From: Methylobacterium sp.
GTDB taxonomy: Bacteria; Pseudomonadota; Alphaproteobacteria; Rhizobiales; Beijerinckiaceae
DNA length: 64,000 nt
NCBI RefSeq assembly: GCF_028290105.1
Contig: NZ_JAQGKL010000037.1
Span: forward strand, 1-64,000
Direction of reading: 5' to 3'
Part shown: one piece after another, positions 18,660-28,204 of the stretch
Position numbering within the stretch: the stretch's first letter is position 1
Layout: each line of letters opens with the position of its first letter
Program-made: the position numbers and the translations under genes
Notes under the pieces: model-generated
Told to the model about the DNA's origin: nothing
Database searches by the model: none
Seen by the model: the letters and a program-made list of their open reading frames with translations, nothing else

Positions 18660-19082
18660 ATGAAGGCACTCTACACCGCCCACGCCCATGCCACCGGTGG
18701 CCGCGAGGGCTCCGCCGCGACCGACGATTCGAAGGTCGACGTCAAGCTCTCGACCCCGAAGGAACTCGGTGGCGGCGGCGGCGCCGGCACCAACCCGGAG
18801 CAGCTCTTCGCGGCCGGCTACGCCGCCTGCTTCCTCGGCGCGATCAAGTTCGTGGCCGGCAAGGACAAGATCACGGTGTCTGAGGATTCCAAGATCGAAT
18901 CGAGCGTCGGCATCGGCCCGCGCGACGACGGCACCGGCTTCGGCCTCGTCGTCGCCCTCAAGGCCACCCTGCCGGGCCTCAACCGCGCCGTCGCCGAGGA
19001 CCTCGTGAAGCGCGCCGACGTGGTGTGCCCGTACTCGCATGCCACGCGCGGCAACATCCAGGTCGACATCTCGGTCGCGTAA
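18660..19082 (+). CDS. ohr: Organic hydroperoxide resistance protein (Ohr/OsmC)
   Basis: Thiol peroxidase of the Ohr group that reduces organic and fatty-acid hydroperoxides, usually with lipoylated proteins as reductant. The 140-residue length is standard. The two catalytic cysteines are in GYAACFLGAI (Cys57) and ADVVCPYSHATRGN (Cys123). The N-terminus MKALYTAHAHATGGREG is typical. A GAGGAG ribosome-binding site precedes the ATG. Divergent from ohrR with paired operators between; regulation by peroxide is expected. Confidence 0.96.
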   Translation: MKALYTAHAHATGGREGSAATDDSKVDVKLSTPKELGGGGGAGTNPEQLFAAGYAACFLGAIKFVAGKDKITVSEDSKIESSVGIGPRDDGTGFGLVVALKATLPGLNRAVAEDLVKRADVVCPYSHATRGNIQVDISVA

Positions 19083-19132
19083 CCCCCCGCCCGGCCGTGG
19101 CGGCGCTGTCCGCCACGGCCGAATCGGGACGA

Positions 19133-20641
19133 TCAGAAATGGCGTCCCAGGACCTCCCGCACCCGCTCCACCATCTCGGCCACTGGAACCGAGAACTGGG
19201 CGGGCCGAGCAGCCTTCCACTCGGCATTGCTGGTGATGGCCGCCGCCGCCTTGGCGCCCTCGATCAGGTCCTTGATCTGGACCTCGCCGGCCTCGCGCTC
19301 GTTCGAGCCCTGGATGATGGCGCAAGGCGAACCGCGCCGGTCGGCATATTTCATCTGCGCCTTCATGCCCGAGCCGCCGAGATAGAGCTCGGCCCGGATG
19401 CCGGACTCGCGCAGGGCCGTGACCAGGCGCTGGTAATCCGCGATGTTTTCGCGATCCAGCACGAGCACCACCACGGGACCGGGCTTGGCGATGCCCTCCA
19501 GCAGCGGGCTTTTCACGAGTTGCAGCGCCGAGAACAGGCGCGAGACGCCGATGGAGAATCCGGTGGCCGGCACCGGCTCGGCCCGGAAGCGCCCGACGAG
19601 GCCGTCGTAGCGCCCGCCCCCAGAGACCGAGCCGAAGCGCACGACCTGGCCGTCCTCGTTGGTGACCGGGAAGGTCAGTTCCGCCTCGTAGACGGGCCCG
19701 GTGTAGTACTCCAAGCCACGCACCACCGAGGGGTCGATGCGGATGCGCCCGTCGTAGCCGGCGGCTTCGAACAGGGCGGCCATCTCGGCGAGTTCGCGCA
19801 CGCCCTCCATGCCGATGACGCTGTCCGACAGGGACGCTTCGAAATTCGCCAGCGTCACGGCGCTGTCCGTGCCGCTGGCCTCGGGGCCGGTCCAGCCCGT
19901 GAAGCTCAAGACGCGCCGAATCGCGTCCTCCGCCAGCCCCGCGCCCTTCGTGAAATCGCCGCTCTCGTCCTTGCGGCCCGTGCCCAGCAACTCGCGCACG
20001 CCCGCGTCGCCGAGCCGGTCGAGCTTATCGATGGCGCGCAGTACGGTCAGGCGCTGGCCGGCCTTGTCGGGGCCGCTAAGCCCGATCGACTCCATCAGAC
20101 CGTCGAGCACCTTCCGGTTGTTGACCTTGACCACGTAACGGCCGGCGAGCCCGAGCTTCTCGAGCGTGTCGGCCATCAGCATGCAGATCTCGGCATCCGC
20201 CGCCACCGAGCCGGCTCCGACGATGTCGGCGTCGAACTGCATGAACTGGCGGAAGCGCCCCGGGCCCGGCTTCTCGTTGCGGAAGACGTAGCCGGCGCGA
20301 AAGCTGCGGTAGGGCTTGGGGATCGCGTCGAAATGCTCGGCCACGTGCCGGGCGAGCGGCGCCGTGAGGTCGTAGCGGAGCGAGAGCCAGGATTCGTCGT
20401 CGTCCTGGAACGAGAACACGCCCTCGTTCGGCCGGTCGAGATCGGGCAGGAACTTGCCCAGCGCCTCGGTGTACTCGACGAACGGGGTCTCCAACGCCTC
20501 GAAGCCGTAGAGTTCGAAGCTCTGGCGGATCGTCTCCAGCATGCGGTGCTGGGCGGCGATCTCGTCGGCGCGCCGGTCGACGAAGCCGCGCGGCAGCCGC
20601 GGCTTCAGGGTGTCGGCCTTGTTGGATTCGGCCTTGGCCAT
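19133..20641 (-). CDS. hisS: Histidyl-tRNA synthetase
   Basis: Class II aminoacyl-tRNA synthetase of 502 residues, slightly long because of an N-terminal extension. Motif 2 is the segment [20 protein letters not shown], followed by [10 protein letters not shown]. The histidine-binding segments are [11 protein letters not shown] and [16 protein letters not shown], and RYDGLVGRF is also present. The C-terminal anticodon-binding domain contains [16 protein letters not shown] and [18 protein letters not shown]. The glycine-rich split of the His-A motif differs from E. coli HisS, as is common in alphaproteobacteria. Confidence 0.95.
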   Translation of the reverse strand: MAKAESNKADTLKPRLPRGFVDRRADEIAAQHRMLETIRQSFELYGFEALETPFVEYTEALGKFLPDLDRPNEGVFSFQDDDESWLSLRYDLTAPLARHVAEHFDAIPKPYRSFRAGYVFRNEKPGPGRFRQFMQFDADIVGAGSVAADAEICMLMADTLEKLGLAGRYVVKVNNRKVLDGLMESIGLSGPDKAGQRLTVLRAIDKLDRLGDAGVRELLGTGRKDESGDFTKGAGLAEDAIRRVLSFTGWTGPEASGTDSAVTLANFEASLSDSVIGMEGVRELAEMAALFEAAGYDGRIRIDPSVVRGLEYYTGPVYEAELTFPVTNEDGQVVRFGSVSGGGRYDGLVGRFRAEPVPATGFSIGVSRLFSALQLVKSPLLEGIAKPGPVVVLVLDRENIADYQRLVTALRESGIRAELYLGGSGMKAQMKYADRRGSPCAIIQGSNEREAGEVQIKDLIEGAKAAAAITSNAEWKAARPAQFSVPVAEMVERVREVLGRHF

Positions 20642-20718
20642 GGAATTCGGTGTCCGTCGGGGTGTCTCGGGGGTCCGGGGGCTCTATCGCGGGCGGGAGG
20701 GGGCGGCAAGCGCGGGCG

Positions 20719-21210
20719 TCAGAGCTTCAGGGCGAGGAGGGCGCCGAGCCCCAGGATGGCCAGCGGGATCTGCACCGGGCGCAGGCGCGCGAAGAACAGG
20801 GGCGCCTCACCGCGCCGGGCCGCGATCGGATCGAGGATGGTCAGCGCGCCGAAGCCGAGGATGAGGAGGACCAGTGCGGCCACGACCTCATCCAGGGTCG
20901 TGAGCACCAGCGCCGCGAAGCCGAGACCGAACAGGCCGATCATGGTGGCGATCTGGGCCAGCGTCGCCCCGCCCTCGGTGCGAAAGCTCAGGCCCCGGCG
21001 AACGCCGGAGAGGAACAGCAGGATGGCGCTGCCCCACAGGAGGGTCAGGAGCAGGGCCGCGTCGCCGAGGGCCTCGCCCCGCCAGCCCCAGGCGACGGCG
21101 GCGCCCGCCAGGAAGGGCACCATCGGCCCGTAGCCGAACACGATGCTGAGCCAGGGCACCGCGCGGGGCTCGGTGACGCGGAGCGTGCGGCTGTCGGGCT
21201 GATCGTCCAT
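20719..21210 (-). CDS. DUF3429 family membrane protein
   Basis: A 163-residue protein with about five hydrophobic segments (for example VPFLAGAAVAWGW, LLLTLLWGSAILLFLSGVR, LAQIATMIGLFGLGFAALVL and AALVLLILGFGALTIL). The VPWLSIVFGYGPMVPFLAG opening and WGSAILLFLSGVRRGLSFR are typical of DUF3429, a small inner-membrane family of unknown function. ATG 21210 is chosen because the upstream extension is not family-like. Located between hisS and an MFS gene on the same strand. Confidence 0.8.
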   Translation of the reverse strand: MDDQPDSRTLRVTEPRAVPWLSIVFGYGPMVPFLAGAAVAWGWRGEALGDAALLLTLLWGSAILLFLSGVRRGLSFRTEGGATLAQIATMIGLFGLGFAALVLTTLDEVVAALVLLILGFGALTILDPIAARRGEAPLFFARLRPVQIPLAILGLGALLALKL

Positions 21211-21350
21211 CGCGGTGCGGATCCTGCGGCACGGGTCCAGCGCCAACAACGGCATGGCCTTCCTGTTCCGGGGCCAGCCCTCGCCCGCGTCGTCAGGTCC
21301 GCCGAGAATTTCGCGACGCCGGGGATTTCGGGATGCCGAGCCCTGTCGGA

Positions 21351-22613
21351 TCAGGCCGGACCCGGTTCGGGCGCGACCCCGCCACGATCGGCGCGCTTCG
21401 CCTCGGCGCCGGTTCCACCGGCCTTGCCGCCCCGGCGCTCCGTAGTGGTGTCGAGCCAGAGGACGAGCCCGAGGGCGAGGAGCGCGGGCGCGCCGAGCGC
21501 CAGGAAGGCGCCGCCCCAGCCGAGCACCGATTGGGCGAGGCCGCCGTACCAGGCCGAGAGCGCACCGCCGATGCCCTGGATGGCGTTGAGGGAGCCGAGC
21601 GCCGTCTGCGTGCGCCCGGAACCCCAGGTCAGGTCGGCGACCACCACGGGCACGGCGACGCCGATGATGCCGGAGGCGATCCCGTCGAGGATCTCGGCGG
21701 AGACCAGCCAGAGGGGATCGTCGATGACGGCGCAGAGCGCTGCGCGCACGGGCAGCACCGCGCAGGCGGCGATCAGGAGCTGGCGCCGGCCGCGACGGTC
21801 GGCGAGCGACCCGGCAAACAGCGCCACGGGGATCATCACCAGTTGCGCCACCATGACGTAGCGCGCGGTCCAGCTCGTGGCATCGGCGGCGGTGGCCACC
21901 AGCTTCTGGCCCAGGAGCGAGAGCATGCCGCCGTTGCCGAGGTTGAACAGGGCGAGCGCCACGGCGAGCACGAGGAGTTTGCGATTGGCCACGATGCTGC
22001 GCAGGCCCGCCCGCTCCGGTGCGTCCTCGGCATCTTCCTGCCAGCCGACCGTGCGGCGCTCGTTATAGCAGTTGCCCGGGGTCGTCGCTGCGGCGAGGAT
22101 CGCCAGCACCGCCATGGCACTCAGTACCCAGAAGGCGATGGCGGGCCCGAACCACGGGGTGCCGAGGCTGATGGCGCCGGCAGCGATCAGGATGCCCAGG
22201 TGATTGAAGGCCTGGTTGCGGCCCTGCTGCTTCGGGAACCGGTTCTTGCCGACGATGCCGAGGGTGAGCGCGGTGACCGCCGGCAGGAGCAGCGTGCCGC
22301 CCGCGGCCGCCATCATCTGCGCGGCGAACACGCTCACGACGCCGCGCGCCGGCAGCAGCAGCAGGGTGCCGCACAGGATGGCCGCGCAGGCGAGGGCGAT
22401 CAGGAGACGGGGCCGACCCAGGCGATCCACCAGGGCGCCGAAGGGCCCGCTGAGCGCCAGTGCGCCGACGCCCACCAGGGTGGTGACGAAGCCGATGCGG
22501 GCCGGGCTCCAGGATGCGCTTTGCGCAAGCCAGGTGCCGAGGAACGGCCCGAGCCCACCCTGGATGTCGCCCTTGAAGACGTTGATCAGGGCGAGGTGAT
22601 GGGCGGCGAGCAT
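21351..22613 (-). CDS. Major facilitator superfamily transporter
   Basis: A 420-residue MFS permease with about twelve hydrophobic segments. The loop between helices 2 and 3, GALVDRLGRPRLL, is the MFS motif A, repeated in the second half as GSLADRRGRRQLL. The N-terminus is short (MLAAHHLALINVFKGDIQGG) and there is a long cytoplasmic loop near residue 205 (NERRTVGWQEDAEDAPERAG). No substrate-specific signature was recognised. The C-terminal 35 residues are charged and likely disordered. Same strand as hisS and DUF3429 but separated by 140 bp from the latter. Confidence 0.85.
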   Translation of the reverse strand: MLAAHHLALINVFKGDIQGGLGPFLGTWLAQSASWSPARIGFVTTLVGVGALALSGPFGALVDRLGRPRLLIALACAAILCGTLLLLPARGVVSVFAAQMMAAAGGTLLLPAVTALTLGIVGKNRFPKQQGRNQAFNHLGILIAAGAISLGTPWFGPAIAFWVLSAMAVLAILAAATTPGNCYNERRTVGWQEDAEDAPERAGLRSIVANRKLLVLAVALALFNLGNGGMLSLLGQKLVATAADATSWTARYVMVAQLVMIPVALFAGSLADRRGRRQLLIAACAVLPVRAALCAVIDDPLWLVSAEILDGIASGIIGVAVPVVVADLTWGSGRTQTALGSLNAIQGIGGALSAWYGGLAQSVLGWGGAFLALGAPALLALGLVLWLDTTTERRGGKAGGTGAEAKRADRGGVAPEPGPA

Positions 22614-22739
22614 GGGATCCCGGGGCTGGCATGTCCTGCCGGCCAGGGAGGATTCATGGGACGTCCGGGCCGGGTGCCCATAACGGCCAAGCCTCGGATT
22701 CCGATCCCGGGACGCAAGCGAGGCGCCTGGACGCCGTTT

Positions 22740-22779
22740 GCCCGCATTCCGTGACGCATCCGAAGCGGGCGCGTCACGG
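22740..22779. repeat. Interleaved inverted repeats near the secB 3' end
   Basis: CCGTGACGC (22749-22757) is complementary to GCGTCACGG (22771-22779). GCCCGC (22740-22745) is complementary to GCGGGC (22765-22770). The two pairings interleave, so they would be alternatives or form a pseudoknot. No T-tract follows on either strand, so an ordinary terminator is unlikely. Confidence 0.4.
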
Positions 22780-22813
22780 GTGGCGATCTCGAGGAGACCG
22801 CGACGTCATCGCC

Positions 22814-23323
22814 TCAGGAGGCGAGCGGGCCGGCCTCGCCCTGTGCCTGCGATTCCATCGCCTTCTGGCGGTAGAGGCCGACGAAGTCGATCGGGTCGAT
22901 GTAGAGGGGCGGGAAGCCGCCGTTGCGCACGGACTCGGCGACGATCTGGCGCGCGAAGGGGAAGAGCAGGCGCGGGCACTCGATCATCACGGCCGGGTGC
23001 AGCTGGTCCTGCGGGATGTTGCGCATGCGGAAGATGCCCGCATAGGTCAGCTCGAAGGCGAACAGCACCTCGCCGGCGATCTTGGCGTCGCCCTCCAGGG
23101 TCAGCTCGACCTCGAAGTCGATGTCGGCGATCTGCTTGGCGTTGACGTTTACCTGAATGTTGATCTGCGGACCGTTCTCCTGCGGCTGCAGGGAGCGCGG
23201 CGCGTTCGGATTCTCGAAGGAGAGATCCTTGGTGTACTGCGCGAGCGCGTTGATCGTGGGGGTTCCGTCGTCGGGCTGCGCCGTGGCGCCACCGTTGCCG
23301 TTCGGTGTCGGAGTGTCGGCCAT
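22814..23323 (-). CDS. secB: Protein-export chaperone SecB
   Basis: Cytoplasmic tetrameric chaperone that holds preproteins unfolded and hands them to SecA. The 169-residue protein shows the family core: [50 protein letters not shown] and [32 protein letters not shown]. The N-terminal 20 residues are a low-complexity linker. ATG 23323 is supported by the family start. As in many alphaproteobacteria it is divergent from the Tim44-like gene, but the fxsA gene often found between them is absent here. Confidence 0.96.
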   Translation of the reverse strand: MADTPTPNGNGGATAQPDDGTPTINALAQYTKDLSFENPNAPRSLQPQENGPQINIQVNVNAKQIADIDFEVELTLEGDAKIAGEVLFAFELTYAGIFRMRNIPQDQLHPAVMIECPRLLFPFARQIVAESVRNGGFPPLYIDPIDFVGLYRQKAMESQAQGEAGPLAS

Positions 23324-23782
23324 GGCGTTTGTGTCCTCTTTCCTCGATCCTCGGGCCCGCGGGTGGGCGATGTCGTCGCCGATCGACGCTGCGGCTGACG
23401 CCGGAGCATCGCGGCGAATCGCGCTGTCGGCGACGACGCGGCCACCCGGCCGGCGCGGAAGCGCGCTATCACGCCCGTCCGGACGGAACAAGGCGAGGCG
23501 TCCGGCCGAAAGGCCGGCGCTCGGCAGCGCGCTGCAAGGACCGCCTGGAACCGATGCGCGGGATGCCCCATATGCTCTTGCGACCCCCGAGGGTTCGCGC
23601 CTTCGCGCCACGGCTCCGGCGACGGCCTGGCTCGATCCTCGCGCGTCTCTCGGCTAAAGCGCGACGGAGTCAGGCGCTCGGGCCGGTGTCGCGGCCGGGA
23701 CGCCCGGCCGGGTTTCGGCGCTTCTGGGTTTCGGCGCCCTTTGGAACAGCGTATTCGTGCGACGGCCACGATCGGATCGGTG
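23324..23782. other. 459-bp divergent intergenic region secB / tim44
   Basis: No credible gene is seen on either strand; the open frames here are arginine-rich shadows. It should contain both promoters. It is longer than the neighbouring gaps, and I found no inverted repeat or riboswitch-like structure worth naming. Confidence 0.5.
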
Positions 23783-24514
23783 ATGCAGGACTCCTTCGAC
23801 TTGACGACCCTGATCTTTCTCGCGCTGGCGGTCTTCGTCATCTGGCGGCTGCGCTCCGTCCTGGGGCAGAAGACCGGCACGGAGCGCTCGCCCTTCAAGC
23901 CCCTCGACCGCAGCCGCACCGAGCCCCCGGCCGCGCGCGGCGACGGGGACAACGTCGTTCGCTTGCCCGGCGCCGACCGCGCCCAGCCCCCGGCTGATCG
24001 CGGCCAGACGGCGGTGAAGGCGGATGTGCGCGACTGGCGCGGCATCGCCGAGCCCGGCTCGGCCATCGCCCAAGGGCTCGAGGCCGTGGTGCAAGTGGAG
24101 CCTGCCTTCGATCCGCGCGCCTTCGTCGAGGGGGCCAAGAGCGCCTACGAGGCCATCGTGATCGCCTTCGCGAAGGGCGACCGCAAGACCCTGCGCAGCC
24201 TGCTCTCCCGCGAGGTCTGCGAGGGCTTCGAGCGCGAGATCGACGCCCGCGAGGCCCGGCGCGAGACCGTGGAGACCACCTTCGTCTCCCTCGACAAGGC
24301 CGAGATCGTCGCGGTGGACGTGAAGAACCGCGTCGCCCAGGTCACCGTGCGCTTCCTCTCCCACCTCATCACCGCCACCCGCAACGGCCAGGGCCAGGTG
24401 ACGGATGGCAACGCCGAGACGGTGGTGGAGGTGCCCGACGTCTGGACCTTCGCCCGCACGCTCGGCACGCGCGATCCGAACTGGCAGCTCGTGGCGACGG
24501 AAGCCGGCGCCTGA
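23783..24514 (+). CDS. Tim44/TimA-family membrane-associated protein
   Basis: A 243-residue protein with one N-terminal membrane helix (DLTTLIFLALAVFVIWRLRSVLG), a disordered Pro/Arg-rich linker and a C-terminal Tim44-like domain. That domain contains FDPRAFVEGAKSAYEAIVIAFAKGD, LRSLLSREVCEGFEREID and VPDVWTFARTLGTRDPNWQLV, a standard family ending. In alphaproteobacteria these proteins (TimA) are relatives of the mitochondrial import motor subunit and associate with the inner membrane. It is followed at 34 bp by mltA and smr, the usual order. ATG 23783 is preferred over the upstream in-frame ATG. Confidence 0.88.
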   Translation: MQDSFDLTTLIFLALAVFVIWRLRSVLGQKTGTERSPFKPLDRSRTEPPAARGDGDNVVRLPGADRAQPPADRGQTAVKADVRDWRGIAEPGSAIAQGLEAVVQVEPAFDPRAFVEGAKSAYEAIVIAFAKGDRKTLRSLLSREVCEGFEREIDAREARRETVETTFVSLDKAEIVAVDVKNRVAQVTVRFLSHLITATRNGQGQVTDGNAETVVEVPDVWTFARTLGTRDPNWQLVATEAGA

Positions 24515-24548
24515 GCCGCCAGCCCGCCATCGTGTGAGCCCGCCTCCC

Positions 24549-25730
24549 ATGCGTGCGGCCAGCCTGGCCGCCCTCCTCGCCCTGAGCCTCCCCCTCCCCG
24601 GCTCGGCCGCCCCCGCGGCCGAGCCGTTTCGCGTGGGCGATGCCGTGCTGGAGCCGGTGGACACCGCGACCCTCCCGGGCTTTCCGGGGCCCGACGCCTC
24701 CGAGGCGCTCGCGGCCTTCCGCCGGACCTGCTCGGCCGCGCCGGCCGCGCCTCAGCCTTCGAGCGTCGCCGGATCGGCCGAGGGGCTTCGGGCGGCCTGC
24801 GCCCGAGCGGCGGCGACAGCCGACGAGGCGGCGGTCCGCTTCTTCACCGAGGCGTTCGACGCCTATCGCATCGTCCGGCCCGCGTCCGGCGCGGCCCCGG
24901 AGCGGCGCACCGGCTTCCTCACAGGCTATTTCGAGCCGGAGCTCGTCGGATCCGCGACCCCAGGGCCCGATTTCACCGCCGCCGTGCTCGCCCGGCCCGA
25001 CGACCTCGTCGGCCTGGAACCCGGCGAGACGCGGCCCGGCCTCGACCCGGCCTTGCGCGCCGCGCGCCGGGTCGGCGATGCGTTCGAGCCCTATCCGGAC
25101 CGGGCGGCGATCGAGGACGGGGCGCTTGGCGCGAGGGCGCGCCCCCTGCTCTACCTGCGCGACGCCGTCGACCTGTTCGTGCTGCAGGTGCAGGGCTCCG
25201 GCCGGGTCCGCCTCTCGGATGGGCGCTCGGTGCGCGTGCTCTATGACGGCCGCAACGGCCGGCCCTACACCTCCATCGGCAAGCTCATCGTCGCGGAGGG
25301 CCACCTTCCCCTCGACGGCCTGACTCTGGCGCGCTGGACAGGCTGGCTGCGGGCGCACCCGGACCAGGCTCGGCGCCTGATGCGCGCCAACGCCTCCTAC
25401 ATCTTCTTCCGGTTGGCGGAGATCGACGATCCGGCCCTCGGCCCGCCCGGGGGCGCAGGCGTGCCCCTGAGTCCCAGCCGGAACATGGCCATCGATGCCA
25501 CCCTGTGGCGCTACGGACTGCCCTTCTGGCTCGAGGGCCGGATCGCCGGCGACCCCGCGCCGGGCCGCCTCGTGGTGGCGGCCGATACCGGATCGGCCAT
25601 CGTCGGGCCCGCCCGGGGCGATCTCTACCTCGGCACCGGCGCGGAGGCCGGGGTGCGGGCGGGCAACCTGCGCGATGCGGTGGGCTTCATCGTGCTGCTG
25701 CCAAAGTCCGAAGGGCCGCGCACGCCATGA
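24549..25730 (+). CDS. mltA: Membrane-bound lytic murein transglycosylase A
   Basis: Peptidoglycan lytic transglycosylase with MltA and 3D domains, 393 residues. A signal peptide (LAALLALSLPLPGSAAPA) is present without an obvious lipobox, so it is probably periplasmic rather than lipidated. GFLTGYFEPELVGS and LFVLQVQGSGRVRL mark the MltA domain. VPLSPSRNMAIDATLWRYG and VVAADTGSAIVGPARGDLYLGTG mark the 3D domain with its essential Asp. The stop overlaps the smr start (ATGA). Confidence 0.93.
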   Translation: MRAASLAALLALSLPLPGSAAPAAEPFRVGDAVLEPVDTATLPGFPGPDASEALAAFRRTCSAAPAAPQPSSVAGSAEGLRAACARAAATADEAAVRFFTEAFDAYRIVRPASGAAPERRTGFLTGYFEPELVGSATPGPDFTAAVLARPDDLVGLEPGETRPGLDPALRAARRVGDAFEPYPDRAAIEDGALGARARPLLYLRDAVDLFVLQVQGSGRVRLSDGRSVRVLYDGRNGRPYTSIGKLIVAEGHLPLDGLTLARWTGWLRAHPDQARRLMRANASYIFFRLAEIDDPALGPPGGAGVPLSPSRNMAIDATLWRYGLPFWLEGRIAGDPAPGRLVVAADTGSAIVGPARGDLYLGTGAEAGVRAGNLRDAVGFIVLLPKSEGPRTP

Positions 25731-26368
25731 GGCCCCCTCGACGCCCCCGCAGCCTCTCGGGCGAGGACGCCTACCTGTGGGGCGAGATCGCCCGGCTGAT
25801 CACGCCCCTGCGCGGGCGGGCGGTCGCGCGCCCCAAGGCGCCCTCCCCCGCCGCCGAGGCGCCTTCCCCGAAGGCCGCGCCGGTCGCCGCGCCGAAGGCG
25901 CCTCCGAAGCCCGCGCCCCCGAAGCCGATGCCGAAGACGCTCGCCAAGCGTGCCGCTTCGCGGCCGAGCCCACTTTCGAAAACACTTCCGGCGCCACCGG
26001 TGGCGCCCCCGTCACCGCCACCTCAGGCACCCGGTCTGGAGCGTCGCGTGCGCCTCGCCCTGCGCCGGGGCGCGCTTCAGGTCGATGCCCGGATCGACCT
26101 CCACGGGATGTATCAGGCGGAGGCGCACGGCGCGCTGATCGGATTCCTGATGCGGGCCCGGGCCGCCGGCCACACCCATGTCCTCGTGGTGACCGGCAAG
26201 GGCGGCCCGACCTACGACGATGCCTTCTCGGAGCGGGGCGTGCTCCGGCGCAGCGTGCCGCACTGGCTTCGCTCTCCGGAGCTGCGCAACGTGGTCCTCG
26301 GCTTCGAGGAGGCGGCGCGCCACCATGGCGGCGGCGGCGCGCTGTATGTGCGCCTGCGCCGGCGGTGA
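25727..26368 (+). CDS. Smr/MutS2-domain protein
   Basis: A 213-residue protein with an N-terminal SLSGEDAYLWGEIARLITPL motif, a Lys/Pro/Ala-rich disordered linker (about 35-105) and a C-terminal Smr domain. The Smr core is IDLHGMYQAEAHGAL and VLVVTGKGG, ending in the ALYVRLRRR typical of the stand-alone bacterial group. Smr domains nick or cleave nucleic acids in characterised members. It is translationally coupled to mltA through an ATGA overlap; this mltA-smr pairing is widely conserved in alphaproteobacteria, though the functional reason is unclear. Confidence 0.9.
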   Translation: MRPPRRPRSLSGEDAYLWGEIARLITPLRGRAVARPKAPSPAAEAPSPKAAPVAAPKAPPKPAPPKPMPKTLAKRAASRPSPLSKTLPAPPVAPPSPPPQAPGLERRVRLALRRGALQVDARIDLHGMYQAEAHGALIGFLMRARAAGHTHVLVVTGKGGPTYDDAFSERGVLRRSVPHWLRSPELRNVVLGFEEAARHHGGGGALYVRLRRR

Positions 26369-26462
26369 ATCCGGGGCTGCGCGACGGCGCTTGCGAAAAC
26401 CGTTGGAACGCGCTAGCGGTGGGCTCTCTCCTCGTTACGCCGTTCTGCATCCGTGAGCCTGA

Positions 26463-26489
26463 GGCTCCGCAAAGACGATGCGCGGAGCC
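26463..26489 (+). other. Hairpin in the rho leader
   Basis: GGCTCCGC (26463-26470) pairs perfectly with GCGGAGCC (26482-26489) around an 11-base loop. It lies about 150 bases before the rho start and has no T-tract. rho is autoregulated by premature termination in other bacteria, so a leader role is plausible but inferred. Confidence 0.4.
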
Positions 26490-26636
26490 GTTGTCCTCGA
26501 TAACGGTCCGACTGACAGGCGCCGCAAAGGCGCCCGGCGATCAAACTCCCCGACGACCTGTTTGAAATTCCTGCTTCTTCCGACCGCCAAAACTCCGACT
26601 CTCCGCCTCGCCCTTCCCGCCGGTTCCGAATCTCCC

Positions 26637-27977
26637 ATGACGTCACCGTACGATACCCTTCCCGTGGACGATTCGGCCGAAGGCGGAATCGTTGCCGCCG
26701 ATCTCGATGCCGTGCGCGAGGTCAAGCTCCAGGACCTCAAGTCCAAGACGCCGACCGACCTGATCGCTTTCGCCGAGGAGGTCGAGGTCGAGAACGCCTC
26801 GACCATGCGCAAGCAGGAACTGATGTTCTCGATCCTCAAGCAACTGGCTACCAAGGAGGTCGAGATCATCGGCGCCGGCACCGTCGAGGTGCTGCAGGAC
26901 GGGTTCGGCTTCCTGCGTTCGTCCGAGTCGAACTATCTGCCGGGTCCCGACGACATCTACATCTCGCCGACCCAGATCCGCCGCTTCGGCCTGCGCACGG
27001 GCGACACGGTGGAAGGGCCGATCCGGGGACCGAAGGACGGCGAGCGCTACTTCGCGCTGCTGAAGGTCAACACGATCAACTTCGAGAACCCGGAGAAGAT
27101 CAAGCACAAGGTCCACTTCGACAACCTGACGCCGCTGTTTCCAACTCAGCGCTTCAAGCTGGAGCTCGACAATCCGCCGAAGAAGGATTTCAGCCCGCGG
27201 ATCATCGACATCGTCGCCCCCATCGGCAAGGGCCAGCGCGCCCTGATCGTGGCGCCACCGCGCACCGGCAAGACCGTGCTGATGCAGAACATCGCGCAGT
27301 CGATCACCATCAATCACCCGGAATGCTACCTGATCGTTCTGCTCATCGACGAGCGCCCCGAGGAGGTCACGGACATGATCCGCTCGGTGAAGGGCGAGGT
27401 CATCGCCTCTACCTTCGACGAGCCGGCGACTCGCCACGTGCAGGTCGCCGAGATGGTGATCGAGAAGGCCAAGCGTCTGGTCGAGCATGGCCGCGATGTG
27501 GTCATCCTGCTCGACTCGATCACGCGCCTCGGCCGCGCCTACAACACCGTCGTCCCCTCCTCCGGCAAGGTGCTGACGGGTGGTGTCGACGCCAACGCCC
27601 TGCAGCGCCCCAAGCGCTTTTTCGGCGCGGCGCGCAACATCGAGGAGGGCGGTTCGCTCTCGATCATCGCCACCGCGCTCATCGACACCGGTTCGCGCAT
27701 GGACGAGGTGATCTTCGAGGAGTTCAAGGGCACTGGCAACTCCGAGATCATCCTGGACCGCAAGGTCTCCGACAAGCGCATCTTTCCGGCGATCGACATC
27801 ACGCGCTCGGGCACCCGCAAGGAAGAGCTCCTGGTGCCGCCGGATGCGCTCAAGAAGACCTACGTGCTGCGCCGCATCCTCAACCCGATGGGCGTCACCG
27901 ACGCGATCGAGTTCCTCATGGACAAGCTGCGCCAGACCAAGAGCAACAACGACTTCTTCGACTCGATGAACACCTGA
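26637..27977 (+). CDS. rho: Transcription termination factor Rho
   Basis: Hexameric RNA helicase that ends Rho-dependent transcripts. From ATG 26637 it has 446 residues, about 25 more than E. coli Rho because of an acidic N-terminus. The Rho N-domain ([18 protein letters not shown]), the RNA-binding cold-shock-like region ([20 protein letters not shown]), Walker A (APPRTGKT, about 206-213), Walker B ([16 protein letters not shown]) and the Q/R-loop region ([20 protein letters not shown]) are all present. A very strong terminator follows. It heads the rho-mnmE-mnmG-rsmG-parAB chromosome block. Confidence 0.97.
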   Translation: MTSPYDTLPVDDSAEGGIVAADLDAVREVKLQDLKSKTPTDLIAFAEEVEVENASTMRKQELMFSILKQLATKEVEIIGAGTVEVLQDGFGFLRSSESNYLPGPDDIYISPTQIRRFGLRTGDTVEGPIRGPKDGERYFALLKVNTINFENPEKIKHKVHFDNLTPLFPTQRFKLELDNPPKKDFSPRIIDIVAPIGKGQRALIVAPPRTGKTVLMQNIAQSITINHPECYLIVLLIDERPEEVTDMIRSVKGEVIASTFDEPATRHVQVAEMVIEKAKRLVEHGRDVVILLDSITRLGRAYNTVVPSSGKVLTGGVDANALQRPKRFFGAARNIEEGGSLSIIATALIDTGSRMDEVIFEEFKGTGNSEIILDRKVSDKRIFPAIDITRSGTRKEELLVPPDALKKTYVLRRILNPMGVTDAIEFLMDKLRQTKSNNDFFDSMNT

Positions 27978-28002
27978 TCCGCATCAGGTTCATGCCGGAA
28001 TC

Positions 28003-28042
28003 ATGGGAGGCGCCGGCGTTTGCCGGCGCCTCCCATTTCGTT
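28003..28042 (+). terminator. Strong rho-independent terminator after rho
   Basis: A perfect 15-bp stem (28003-28017 with 28022-28036) with a four-base GTTT loop is followed by TTCGTTTT. It is the most stable hairpin noticed in the window and separates rho from mnmE. Confidence 0.92.
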
Positions 28043-28204
28043 TTCGCAGGTCCTTCGCTTCGATCGGAATCTTGGTTCGCAACGAGCGCATGAGGTGACA
28101 TCCGACGACCAGAACACCTATTACTTGCCATTGGAAATAAACTGTTTCGTCGGCTTAAAATCGAGCTGAGCAGCGCGGTTGGCTCATCCCACGGAGCAGA
28201 TCGA

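Noticed and set aside
23324..23782. fxsA gene between secB and tim44
   Set aside because: All frames were read and no FxsA-like membrane protein is present.
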